A stretch of 64,000 nt of DNA, from the NCBI GenBank assembly GCA_032433595.1, contig JASWJB010000129.1, positions 45,833 through 109,832 of the forward strand. The letters run 5' to 3'. Under the pieces are notes generated by a model that searched no databases, was not told where the DNA came from, and saw only the letters and a list, made by a program, of their open reading frames with translations. Each line of letters begins with the position of its first letter. The first letter of the stretch is position 1. Positions 1 to 9,439 of the stretch are shown piece by piece. The position numbers and the translations under genes were made by a program. This DNA is from Conoideocrella luteorostrata. Taxonomy: Eukaryota > Ascomycota > Sordariomycetes > Hypocreales > Clavicipitaceae.

Positions 1-527
1 GGGGGGAAACTTCTTGGATTAGTGATAATGTGCCCACAAGAGGGATGAGCCGACCAATTCGGTCAAGCGCAAAAACTCCCGTGAACTAATTCCGGTCATC
101 CTAGAGGCTCTTTTCCGCCCACAAAATGGCAGGCCACGATATGTCCGGTCAAGCTCCCTAAGCTCTCCGCCGAATAATGCGACACTGGTCAGATTGCCTG
201 AATTGGATAGCCCAGGAGGTGGTGATCCTCCAGTCGGGGTCTTCGAGACAGGTGGAAGGTTGACATTGCTATTTGTTGCCTTGCCGCGGCACGGCTGTTA
301 GACACCATTCTCATAACCGGCCTGCTCTTCAGGGACACAACTGGCGGCCGCTCACAAGGCGGGCGTATTAGCATTTGGGGATGCTATGTCTAACAAAGTC
401 AAGGCTGGGCAAAAGACCGGTGGCAGTTATGAATTCGCCGAGATTGTAGCCAGTGAGAAGAGGAAGCTCATCTTGGTTCCCTTGGAGGACCGGCAGGGCG
501 AGGCGGCGAAGTTTGGAAAGATCCTTA
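1..527. other. No recognisable gene
   Basis: I see no convincing coding or repeat structure here. Short open frames overlap on both strands and none resembles a family I know. Confidence 0.5.
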
Positions 528-566
528 TGCTCCCAGATCTGGGCGGCGTGAGTAGCGAGGCTCGCC
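528..566 (+). repeat. 39-bp direct repeat, copy 1
   Basis: This stretch recurs at 930-968 with one mismatch. The second copy abuts the SEY1 fragment, so the repeat marks one edge of a rearrangement. Copies are about 400 bp apart in the same orientation. 567-929 between them holds nothing I recognise. Confidence 0.8.
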
Positions 567-929
567 TCTCCACCAGTCCAGTTGCATGTGGCTGGCAGCG
601 CTGTGAGCGTGGCATCACAAGGGTCAAGGGTTCGGTGAATCTGGTCACAACTCAACCAGTTGACACTTTTGCTTTACTCCTGCGTCTGCCATCCCTCGGC
701 CCCATTTGAAACTCCCCTTCTTCTACGCCCGTGAAGATTGCTTCTATCTTTTCCCTCTCTCTCCATCTGTCTCCCACTCTCTCTTATTGACCTCCGTCCT
801 CATAAGTAGCACGCCCCTGCATCTAATGTTCGTTCATGCCCCTGGAGCTCTGCACATCCCTCTCCTCGAGCTCCTATCATGAACGGCCACTTATCTGCCG
901 TGGGTGACAAGCCCGCCGGCGGAAGCTTG

Positions 930-968
930 TGCTCCCAGATCTGGGCGGCGTGAGTAGCGAGGCCCGCC
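930..968 (+). repeat. 39-bp direct repeat, copy 2
   Basis: Second copy of the repeat at 528-566. It lies directly against the downstream end of the SEY1-like reading frame, where similarity to SEY1 stops after the conserved His-Gln-Val-Gly-Leu. Confidence 0.8.
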
Positions 969-1261
969 AGCCCGACCTGATGTTCCCAGATGTTGACAAT
1001 GAGGACCTCGCTCGTCGCCATCGCAAACAACGCACTCTTTCTTTCAAAGTCCGGGTCCTCGCCGCGCTCGCGACCATCCGTGCCTTCGACATCCATAACG
1101 AGAATAATTTCGGCCATTTTTGCGCCGGCGCTCTCCTCGCGCTTGTTCTTGGACATCCAGATGCCCTTTGTCGTTTGGCACCGTTCCGTCTCGGACATGA
1201 CGGAGAATTCTGTGCCGAAGTGATGGTTCAGGAGAGTAGACTTGCCGGTGGATTACGAGCC
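969..1261 (-). pseudogene. SEY1 (atlastin/RHD3-type GTPase) fragment
   Basis: SEY1 is an ER-membrane dynamin-like GTPase that fuses ER tubules. The minus-strand translation shows the P-loop context (Ser-Thr-Gly-Lys-Ser-Thr-Leu-Leu-Asn), the Gly-Thr-Glu-Phe-Ser-Val-Met stretch, a [12 protein letters not shown] motif (G3 region) and the Leu-Ile-Val-Asn-Ile-Trp-Glu-His run typical of the family. Only about 95 codons of a protein normally of 800-900 residues are present. A TAA stop (forward TTA at 1253-1255) sits where the family has Gln just before the P-loop Ser. Both ends run into repeats: the 39-bp repeat on one side, and on the other a motif shared with 20667-20735 and 28146-28213. This is a non-functional gene fragment. 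Confidence 0.85.
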
Positions 1262-1320
1262 AACATTGATGGGAAGATCTGTGTCACAGTGATGGTGAAA
1301 GAAGAATTCCTCGTCTAGCG
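1262..1320. repeat. Dispersed repeat (LTR-like edge), copy 1
   Basis: About 55 bp here resembles 20667-20735 and 28146-28213, all sharing an AGAAGAATTCC core followed by TCGTCTG/TTGTCTG. The other two copies continue into a TATA-containing, CA-ending sequence that looks like a Copia-type LTR. Here only the edge remains, fused to the SEY1 fragment. Confidence 0.6.
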
Positions 1321-1483
1321 GGGCTGACGGCAATGTGTAGTAAGTGACTGATTCTGTGTATTTTCACTCGGGATGTCGACATGCTGCTTGTCATTCGTCA
1401 GTTCGACAGCTACCGCGAGCTACCGCGAGCTTCCTAGCTAACAGCTTACTTACGAATGTCATCCTCGCTCCAACGGCGGCATT

Positions 1484-1577
1484 TTTAACGTGGACGTCCA
1501 CGGGTGTTTGTTTTTACGTGATTTGTCTGCCTGTTCAACACGTTGGTTTGTCCAGCCCGGCTGGCGGCGTGGGCCAA
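1484..1577 (-). repeat. Palindrome-bearing repeat P, copy 1 (inverted)
   Basis: Reverse-complement copy of the 150-bp repeat at 4191-4490. It contains the perfect 14-bp palindrome CGTGGACGTCCACG at 1489-1502. Confidence 0.85.
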
Positions 1578-2660
1578 AGGTCGCCCGCCACGCAATATAG
1601 TATATAATATAAACACGTGGAATATACTTATTATGCTTTCATGAGCATTTCCCACATGCTATATATATATATATCTTAGTGTAGCGCTCGCCAGCAATGA
1701 GAGGGTGTTTGCCAGAATACAGAGGGCACTTACTTGGTACAAAAAAAAAACAGGACAAAACAGGCGGCTACGAAGACTTTTTTGCCGTCCCTGAAGCACA
1801 CGCACTTACCGAGTACACACACTCTGCTTGCTGCGGCGGTCGCACGTGACGTGGACAAGTCTGCCAAATAAAGGGAGGGGCTACGACAACCCTTCTTTCC
1901 AATATCCTGTCACCAATCAAATGCCATGGAGTGTACAGATAAACTGATCCCCCTCGGCCCTTGTCACCTGCAACCTGTATCCCAATGCCGTGGGTTGTGG
2001 CCTTGGTTGATGTTTCTGATGGACTCCTACAAGGAGCTGAAGAAATTCATGGATTTGATCTGGTGTTTTCGGGGCATTTTGTGGCCTTTGCCCTACCAAC
2101 CTTGTCTCGAACAGGGCTCGGAAGCTCATTGAATATATTAAAACGGTACGTTTTCCCTCGGCAGTCCTATCTAGTTTTCTCGGCCTGGATACAACTAAAT
2201 GGTGCCTATCATCATCAGATGATGCCATGCCGCTGTTTCTTTTTCCACTTTCGTTTCTTTTTCGAGCCATTCCACCCTTCCCCTCAACCGCTCCCTCATC
2301 ATCCAGCAATGTACATCGTCAGACACCCCAAGTTCTGGCAACCAACAACACATGACACAAACGAGAAGCACAAGTTGGAATCTCGCCTTTCACCAAGAAA
2401 CACAGACATTCTAACATTCGGTAACAGGAGGCCGGCATTGTCCGGCAGAGGTGCGTGAGGGGAGGCGTGTGAACATTGCGGATTTCGCAGATTCCAGGAG
2501 CTGCCTTGTGTTTCCATCGCGACCGACCGGGTCCAATTAACATGCTGCAAGCCATCCCACCTACTACTTAACTGTCCTCACCTCTTCTCTACCCCCCCTC
2601 GTTCTTATAGCTATGCGTGCATTATCGTACTGCAGCTCCACGGCAACTTTTTAAAGCCTC
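1578..2660. other. Intergenic, no gene seen
   Basis: AT-rich around 1600-1680, including a TA-dinucleotide run. No convincing coding sequence. I read the open frames here as chance. Confidence 0.5.
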
Positions 2661-2663
2661 GAC

Positions 2664-3535
2664 AACGGCACTGCTGTTAAGCAGCCGTCCAAAGTCTGGA
2701 GTGGATATGCAAATTACGAAGCTCTTGAGCAGGAGCACAAGAAAGCCTTGGAAATTGAGCGGCAGCTCTTTAAATTCTTGAGCCACCATGACATGATTGT
2801 TCCGTTCGTCTCTCTTTTGTGTTTCGTTTTCAATCCCGCTGTCTCCCTCGTTGCTAACAATCCTGCTTTTCTCCCTCAATGCTATCAGTCTCGCTGTTTC
2901 CCTCAATGCTATCAACCCCCCTTTCCCTCAACGCTGTCAATCCTGCTCCCTTCCTCAATGCTACCAATCCCGCTTTTGCCTTCAATGCCAACTATCGCTA
3001 ACAGGTATCGCGGACCGTAGACAGAATCGGGCATTCGGCTTGCCGAAGCAAGCATGGCAACCTTCAAGACTACACCGACGCTTATAACAAACAAATTAGC
3101 GCTGCTCTGCGCTGGAAGTGGGTTTTACAAGCAACTAGAGCTGTTGTGTTCTCCCATCAGAAGGATGTTATTCACTCTTGCCTACGAGTCGACAACAATC
3201 TTGTGCATTCTCCAGAGCTGGATCTCTGGATCTGTGACTTTGGAGGGTCCTTTTGCGAGAAATTAGGGTTGGGTGGTGGACGCTTGCCTGATGACTCTTT
3301 TTTGATCCTCAGCTGCCTTGTGAGTCATTGACCTCCACAGATATCTTTAGCATGGAGTCAATATTCTACACAATCTTGACTGGACACTGGCCTCATCTCC
3401 ATGGGTCAACTCCACTCGAAATAGCCAAGTTTGAGTTTCAGAGGAAAGCTAACAGGTTGTTCAAGGAATGAAAGTTTCTAGACCTATCGGGAGTCCGTGG
3501 TGGAGAGGTCATTGATGGCTGCTGGAACCACAAAT
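2664..3535 (+). pseudogene. Fungal protein-kinase pseudogene
   Basis: Pieces of one kinase domain lie in order on the plus strand. 2664-2812 is the N-lobe, with the beta-3 lysine (Val-Lys-Gln-Pro, AAG at 2679-2681) and an alpha-C-like Glu-rich helix. 3053-3300 holds the catalytic loop and a Cys-Asp-Phe-Gly-Gly DFG motif (about 3236). 3329-3533 is the C-lobe in another frame, with the Thr-Asp-Ile-Phe-Ser helix and a Gly-Cys-Trp end. The catalytic loop has Cys where the HRD Asp should be (TGC at 3179-3181). A frameshift lies near 3300, a TGA at 3469-3471, and a tandem-repeat insertion (2826-3003) splits the N-lobe from the rest. The family is a divergent lineage-expanded fungal kinase group. 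The copy cannot be active. Confidence 0.8.
2826..3003 (+). repeat. Minisatellite inside the kinase pseudogene
   Basis: Imperfect tandem units of about 25-30 bp built around TTTCCCTCAATGCTATCAA. The array lies between the N-lobe and catalytic-loop parts of the kinase relic. It may be an expanded former intron or an insertion. Confidence 0.7.
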
Positions 3536-4190
3536 ATACAACGTTCCACGACCACCGCAAACATTGACCAGCAATTGACGGTAAAGGTGTACCACATCTT
3601 TTCGTTGATACTAGTACTCTAATAGCCTTACGCCCGACACACTTTGTCTCGCCCGCCTCATACCCGCTCTACAGGGCCTAGTTTGCGTCCATTTTCTCAA
3701 CCCTGGACCGTATTCCGAAGATAAGGCAGACCACCACAATGACACTTTACCCTCTTGGATGTGAGAGCTTCCCGCATAATCAACCAACACATCTCGAAGA
3801 ATTGAACAGTCTCTCAATTGGAGCAGGCTTCACCAACCTCTATGCCAATGCTCTTCAAGCCAGAAGATCGAGCTCTAGCAACCAGCTCTCGGCCATGCTG
3901 CATACTTCCTCAGAGTAAGAGAAGGGAAGCCTCGGCAGTATCTACCAGAAGAGCTCACCTGGAAGTCCATTACCACTTCCACTTCCACCTCCACCTCCAC
4001 CCCGCCGCCTGTCACTCCCCGTCTCCCTCACCATCATTGGACTTCGGCCGTCACACCGAGTCCCGCGCCTGCGCCGCCCGTGTCAACTTGAATATCCATT
4101 GCGCCATAGCGCAAAAGTGTGAGCTCACTAAAAGTTCATTTAGCAAGTATTTATCATGTCTTATATTCTCCAGCAGCCCGCCTGGCTGCA
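3536..4190. other. Intergenic, weak coding-like tract only
   Basis: A plus-strand frame around 3780-3910 reads like protein (Gly-Ala-Gly-Phe-Thr-Asn-Leu-Tyr and a Ser run), but I recognise no family and it has no clear start. 3965-4000 is a CCACTT/CCACCT microsatellite-like tract. Confidence 0.4.
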
Positions 4191-4340
4191 CAAAGCAACG
4201 TGTTGAATAGGTGGGCAAATCACATAAAAACAAACACCCGTGGACGTCCACGTTAAAAACGCTGCCATCCGGGCAAGGAAAACAAGCGGAATTATAATGA
4301 GGCATCCGACGGCCTGTTGGGTGGTTTTCCGAGCGACCCT
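4191..4340 (+). repeat. Palindrome repeat P, tandem unit 1
   Basis: First of two adjacent 150-bp units with only a few differences. The palindrome is at 4239-4252. A partial relative lies at 4990-5040 (palindrome 5016-5029), and an inverted copy at 1484-1577. Confidence 0.9.
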
Positions 4341-4490
4341 CAAAGCAACGTGTTGAATAGGTAGACAAATCACGTAAAAACAAACACCCGTGGACGTCCA
4401 CGTTAAAAACGTTTGCCATCCGGGCAAGGAAAACAAGCGGAATTATAATGAGGCATCCGACGGCCTGTTGGGTGGTTTCCGAGTGGCCCT
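4341..4490 (+). repeat. Palindrome repeat P, tandem unit 2
   Basis: Second 150-bp unit, directly abutting the first. The palindrome is at 4389-4402. Differences from unit 1 include one extra base after the palindrome and one fewer T in a T-run near the end. Confidence 0.9.
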
Positions 4491-4637
4491 CTGGAAGAGG
4501 CAATGGTGGGCATGTCGTCGCCTTCCAGACATGTTGTCAGCCACCGAGATCAACCAATTCATACAAAAACTCCGATCAAGAATGCTGAACTATCCCAAAT
4601 GGCGGACAGCAGCAACAGCAGCAACGGCATGAAGAAA

Positions 4638-4692
4638 AGGAAACCCAACCCATGCGAAGGTATACTTCCGCAGGAAGAACTTGAGCCACAGC
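4638..4692 (+). repeat. Direct repeat interrupted by a solo LTR in its second copy
   Basis: This roughly 55-bp stretch (GAAACCCAACCCATGCG and following) recurs at 4924-4975. The solo LTR 4718-4923 inserted exactly at the GAAAC of the second unit, so the repeat predates the insertion. Confidence 0.8.
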
Positions 4693-4717
4693 AGCAACAG
4701 CATGAAGAAGAGGAAAC

Positions 4718-4923
4718 TGTGGGTTGCACGAGGGGGTTGTGCAGGTGATCTAGATCAAATGCTTCAATTTGTAATATATTCAATAAGTCTGTGTCTGTGT
4801 ATCTAAGAAGAAGAAGGGAAGTCAGGATACGAAGCCTACTATCGTCGTATAAATAGGTAGGCCAGAAGGTGACCACGTGATTCGCTTCTGCTCCTTGTTG
4901 TGCTTGGCGGCAGGGTTCCAACA
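4718..4923 (+). mobile_element. Solo LTR, family alpha (copy 1)
   Basis: 206 bp running from TGTGGGTTGCAC to GTTCCAACA, with a TATA-like CGTATAAATA and the conserved GACCACGTGA. It is flanked by a perfect 5-bp target-site duplication, GAAAC at 4713-4717 and 4924-4928. TG...CA ends with a 5-bp duplication are those of LTR retrotransposons; a Copia origin is my inference. No internal region is present, so this is a solo LTR left by LTR-LTR recombination. Confidence 0.92.
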
Positions 4924-4989
4924 GAAACCCAACCCATGCGAGGGTATACTTCCGCAGGAAGAACTTGAGCCACAACCCAGTTTAATATG

Positions 4990-5040
4990 GCAGCAAATCA
5001 CGGGAAAAAAACACCCGTGGACGTCCACGTTCAAAACGCC
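4990..5040 (+). repeat. Palindrome repeat P, partial copy
   Basis: About 50 bp resembling the core of the 150-bp repeat, with the intact 14-bp palindrome at 5016-5029. It lies between two solo LTRs. Confidence 0.8.
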
Positions 5041-5060
5041 GCTATTGGAGGAAGGAAGAC

Positions 5061-5266
5061 TGTGGGTTGCACAGGGTGTTGTACAGTATCGGTATCGATA
5101 CCAATTGCGGTCAAAATGCAATATATTTAATAATCTCTGTCTATCTAAGAAGAGGAAAACAAGTCAAGGTGGGAGGCTCGATATCGCCGTATAAATATCG
5201 TGGCCGAAAGGTGACCACGTGAACCGCTCCGTGCTTGCTATTGTGCTTGACGGCAGGATTCCAACA
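5061..5266 (+). mobile_element. Solo LTR, family alpha (copy 2)
   Basis: 206 bp from TGTGGGTTGCACAGGG to GATTCCAACA with a CGTATAAATA box. The flanking 5-bp target-site duplication AAGAC (5056-5060 and 5267-5271) is perfect. It is a diverged relative of 4718-4923 and closest to 50064-50266. The eL13 fragment begins about 70 bp downstream. Confidence 0.93.
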
Positions 5267-5336
5267 AAGACATCTCCCAGCTTCAGGAAGAGGCGGAAAT
5301 TGTTTCACCCGACAAGGGTCGGGAGTCGAAGGAAGC

Positions 5337-5501
5337 TGCCGCCTCAAGGCCTACAAGGAGCGCTTGATCTTGCTGCCACGCAAGTCCAACGCCCTCAACA
5401 AGGGTGACACCAAGACCGACCTGTCCAGGGTCAACAAGGCCTCCACCGCCATGGCCTTCAAGAGGGTCAAGAAGAGTGAGATGCCCGAGAACAAATCCAG
5501 C
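5337..5501 (+). pseudogene. Ribosomal protein eL13 (RPL13) fragment
   Basis: eL13 is a cytosolic 60S ribosomal protein. The plus-strand reading shows Arg-Leu-Lys-Ala-Tyr-Lys-Glu-Arg-Leu-Ile-Leu, Pro-Arg-Lys-Ser-Asn, a Lys-Gly-Asp-Thr-Lys-Thr-Asp stretch and Lys-Ser-Glu-Met-Pro, in the order of the C-terminal half of fungal eL13. The N-terminal half and the true C-terminus are missing, and the frame ends at a nearby stop. It is a displaced fragment and not the working gene. Confidence 0.75.
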
Positions 5502-5515
5502 CACCACTCACTGTA

Positions 5516-5885
5516 AGTGCCAGCACTTTGCCACTCCCTGCACTCCCTGCCCTTTTATACACAGTATGAGTCCATTACTGACCTATCTAGTTCTGGAAGC
5601 ACCTAGGTCACCGTTCCTCCCTCGAATGTGAAGTGCAAGAACATCGACTGCAACAAGCAGCTCTCCAGCTACCGACTGACCGACTGACCGACTGACTGAC
5701 TTATGTACACGCAAGCCGTGCCATGCCGTACTGGCTACAGCAACTATCCAGACAGTTGTACTCGGGTCGATGATGTTCTCGTGGCTGACTGCCCCAAGTT
5801 CCACGAGATTGGCAGCTCTTGTGCTGAGCTCGGGGTGGTGCTTTTTAGCCAGTCTATGAGCAGGAGCCAGTGCAACAACCACAAA
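5516..5885. other. Cys-rich coding-like tract, unrecognised
   Basis: Plus-strand frames at about 5620-5680 and 5703-5830 read as Cys-containing peptide, broken by stops and a (GACT)n tract at 5675-5700. I know no family that fits. Confidence 0.35.
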
Positions 5886-5888
5886 CAG

Positions 5889-6046
5889 CCTTGAATCGCA
5901 GTTGGGCAGATCAGGTGGGACACGTCAGGGAAGACGGCCTCTCCGAACAACCTCTCCATGCCTTCCTCCGACAGCTCAGCGTAGGGCTCATCGCCGACCA
6001 TGACAAAGTACATGACGGAGCTGAGGGCGAAGATGTCGTCGGATGC
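5889..6046 (-). pseudogene. Kinase C-lobe relic (inverted piece)
   Basis: The minus strand reads as a kinase C-lobe: an Asp-Asp-Ile-Phe-Ala-Leu-Ser-Ser helix, Met-Tyr-Phe-Val-Met-Val-Gly, Glu-Pro-Tyr and Phe-Pro-Asp-Val-Ser. This is the segment that should follow a DFG motif. The catalytic-loop segment of the same kind of kinase lies next door on the opposite strand (6090-6240), so an inversion has split the gene. Confidence 0.7.
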
Positions 6047-6089
6047 TTTTGCCAGACGGCACAGCAGATCCCCGCTGACACTCGACAGC

Positions 6090-6240
6090 GCTGCACGCGG
6101 CAGACGTCATTCACTGCGATGTCACACCACGCAACTTCATATTAAACGCGGCTCTCGATCTCCATGTCACTGACTTTGCCGGTGGTTCGGGTGCCGGATC
6201 AATGCTTAATATGGAGCCCGGTCCCGAGATTTCATCAGGT
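6090..6240 (+). pseudogene. Kinase catalytic-loop relic
   Basis: The plus strand shows Ile-His-Cys-Asp-Val-Thr-Pro-Arg-Asn (HRD-type loop, Asp codon 6118-6120) followed by Thr-Asp-Phe-Ala-Gly-Gly (DFG-type, Asp codon 6172-6174). No N-lobe lies upstream, and the C-lobe is present only on the opposite strand at 5889-6046. The two pieces lie head to head. Confidence 0.72.
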
Positions 6241-6299
6241 ACATCGCCAGGTTTCCCTACTCGAGGTACTTCAGAGTCAGGCAGCACGACCCAGGGTCC

Positions 6300-9200
6300 C
6301 AGCTGATCAGCCTGGGGATGTACGGGCGGGCTCCAACTCGCCGGTAAATGTCAGCTTCTATCCTCGTGTCCCGGCGATGGTCTTCCTCCTCCTTGGGTGA
6401 ATATGGGTTCGACTTTGGATACGTGACGATGTGTCCCGATGGGAGTTGCTCAACGTGTGCGGTTGCGCGGTGGCCGACGTGCTTCCCTTTTGTTATGTAG
6501 TAGATTGTGCCATGCGGCGCATTTTCTGGGATCTGGAAAACAGACTCTGGTCAGTCGGGGTGTTCGGTTCGTTGCCACTGCCCCGGAAGAGGCCAGTACA
6601 TAGTGTGGCGGGGAGGTGCCGCGGGTTTCTTCTAGAGGGAACTTGATCAGAACAGAACACTTCTCTACAATACGGGGCCAGCTCATACCAAGTCTTTCTC
6701 AGCTGTAGTCCTCTCCGGTAACAGCGCCAGAACAGCGTCTTTCACTAAGCAAATCTCCCACCGACGGTTTTCGTTCCGGGGCAAATAAGTCATGGAGAGG
6801 TTGCTCCGTGACTGCTCCGTAGCTACATCACAGAAGTGATCGCCACGATTGCGACAGCAGCGTTCCGTGGCGGCTCGTTAAATCAGGTGACCATCAATCC
6901 TGGAAGGGCAAGGGGTGCGTTACTCCGTACTGATGCGGAGGGCCGTAGTGGTCCAGAGTAGTAACTACTCGGTAGTAGTCATGAAAATGTCGTGGCCCGA
7001 GGCACTCCCTTCTTTCCTTTTTCCATCATTACCAAGTACCGTACACGGGCTTTGTGTCGGATGTCTTTCTTTCTTTCTGACTCTGGCTGCGCAGTTTTCC
7101 CCCCCAAGACAAGAGACATAGAAGCAGAAATACAGGTAAACTATACGGAGTGGTCCGCTTTTCCTTGGCAAATCGGGCACGTACTAACTACTCCGTAAGC
7201 ATGGGACCTCACCAGTGTCTTACAGCAATGCCATGCAGACTTGATCTTAACTATGCGCGTGTCAGGTCTAGCACGATGGCTGTCGATCTTCCCCAGCTCT
7301 AGGCACACATTCTGCACCCCATTTACGGAATACACGGTACGGCTAACGCAGAGACTGGATACCCACTATAATATCTCCATCCTACCCTAGCAAGGGCCCT
7401 CCCGTGCGATGGCCGCATTGCTAATCTACTGTGGCAATTAGATTGGGGAGGTGGGTTAGATTGGGCTAAGACCTCAGTTAGTTACGTCGTCAACGCAAGC
7501 GGGAAACCTACGCTTCTTCCTGCCTGCCATCGCCTTGCTTGAACGCAAATCTCGGGCAATACGCCGCTTTTCCTAATCATGACTACATAGAGGCGCACGA
7601 ACGGATATCCATATAACACAGGTTCACGTAGTGGCACGGGGAGAATGGCGAGAATTTTCTGCTTTGCAATGAGTGAGAGCATATACATATATACGCAGGA
7701 TTTGCAGAGTAGACGAGCAGCGGCCATTGTCAGCTGCGACGAATTCGCTATTCTCCATCTTATTACCCAGCCACGCTGCCATCACACTAACCTTCCAACC
7801 TTAGCTGAACCAAGTGTCCAAGTGAAGTTGATCCGTCGACGCGTACAACCGGTTCTTCTGTATCTCGTAGAATTTTGTTGACGTAGGTGGTGAATTTCTC
7901 CATAGGGTAGGCCTTGGAATCTGGGTTTCCCATAGTTCAAGGTGGGGTCAGGGCTACGCGCGTCCACTCTAGCTCCCCAAAAGACTTATCTCTGCGACGC
8001 GCCGCAGCCATGCGTGTCCATGTAAGCAACATGTTCCATCAAGGTTTAAATGTAAAGGCTTGCTCTAAAAACTACCTCAGTCTAGCGCACAGAAGGCAGT
8101 TAGTTGTACATCTTGACAATATTGCAGCAGCTAGATGTTCTTAATGGCCCATCCCTCAGACTCATCGCAGCGAGTTTCTCCTTGCCTTTCAAGCCCTTGT
8201 GAAGGAAGACCCACGAGCGGGACTGACATCCGCTGGATGGATGGATGGATGAATGGATACCCAGACACAGCAAAACCGCAGGAAACGAGCAAGGCGACGC
8301 GTCAACGAAAGCAGGGCGGCGGCTCTCGACCTTAACCCGTAGACGTCGTGTTATCATTGGCTCTTTTTGCATGTGGCCAACCGCTCGAATGTGATCTAAA
8401 GACGTAGTCTAGGCAAGCCGGGTGGTGGGTGGGATGACAAGTATGAGGAGGGACATTAAACATCTATTTTCCTTGTGGCTGCCCGCCCAGAAGAGTTCAT
8501 CACTACCACGCACAACCCTCCACCACTTGCTCGTATCGAGAAACCCATCATGAAGATTTTGCAGACTATCATGGGAAGATTGAACCACTACGATGCACAG
8601 CTGACATGCTTCTTGCGACCGACGGAAAGCGCCCACGCAACCTCCTCTATTGCAGGCAGAGACATGACCCTCGCCCACCGGCGGTGATCAAACCGAGCAA
8701 CAGGTAGAGACTTTTGAACAAATTCCTCAAGCCGGCGACGGCAAGCTCCTCTTCGGAGAGATGCGCCAAGACGGCCTGACGATACTCTTCGCGGCACATT
8801 CGTGTTTGTGTTCTTCATACCCCGGCCGCGGCTGGCGGGAGGGGACTAGGATAGAGAGTCCTTAACTACTCCGTACAGTCTCTACTTTAAGAGACCAACG
8901 GCAGCAATTCCAGCGGCGGCGACGTCAGCGGCAGCTACATCAGCAGCATTACTAGGCGTCAAGATTCCCGTTAGTAACAGCATCATCGTTAGCAGCAGCA
9001 GTATAATCAACTAATCTGAAGCTTCCCCCGCGCCTAACACGTCGATAAAATGAGGGGCGTTTATTTTGGTGGGTGAGACCCCTCCTGTACCAGGCCTTGG
9101 AATGGGATGGAGTCCGCATGACTCGTAATTGACTCTGTCCCATCTGTCGACCGCCTGTGACTATTTATAACGGCTACAACGAAATGAAACATAATCCACT

Positions 9201-9439
9201 CCCTTCATCGTGCTAAAGCCGCCGCTCCTGTCATTGTGCTTATACCGCAAAAATGCAAGACGAGAGCTCGAACGCCTGTTGAACTGCTGGCCAATCGTTC
9301 CGGATGCGACGTCGCCTGTGAGACGCTGGGGGCTACTAGTATGATCGTGGGGCCGGGGCCCCCTGGCCTTACCGCGCGCTCGACACGATTTAGTATCTCT
9401 CTCCATCACAAGTAATCTATTTGTATCGGTTTCCACGCC
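6300..9439. other. Long intergenic region with repeat remnants
   Basis: No gene recognised in about 3.1 kb. 7500-7560 resembles 12430-12486 in the same orientation, while 7740-7815 resembles 12510-12600 in reverse, suggesting two copies of a small mobile element with rearranged ends. The nonamer TACTCCGTA, or its complement with minor variants, occurs at about 6921, 7144, 7189 and 8868. 8236-8253 is a GGAT microsatellite. Confidence 0.5.
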
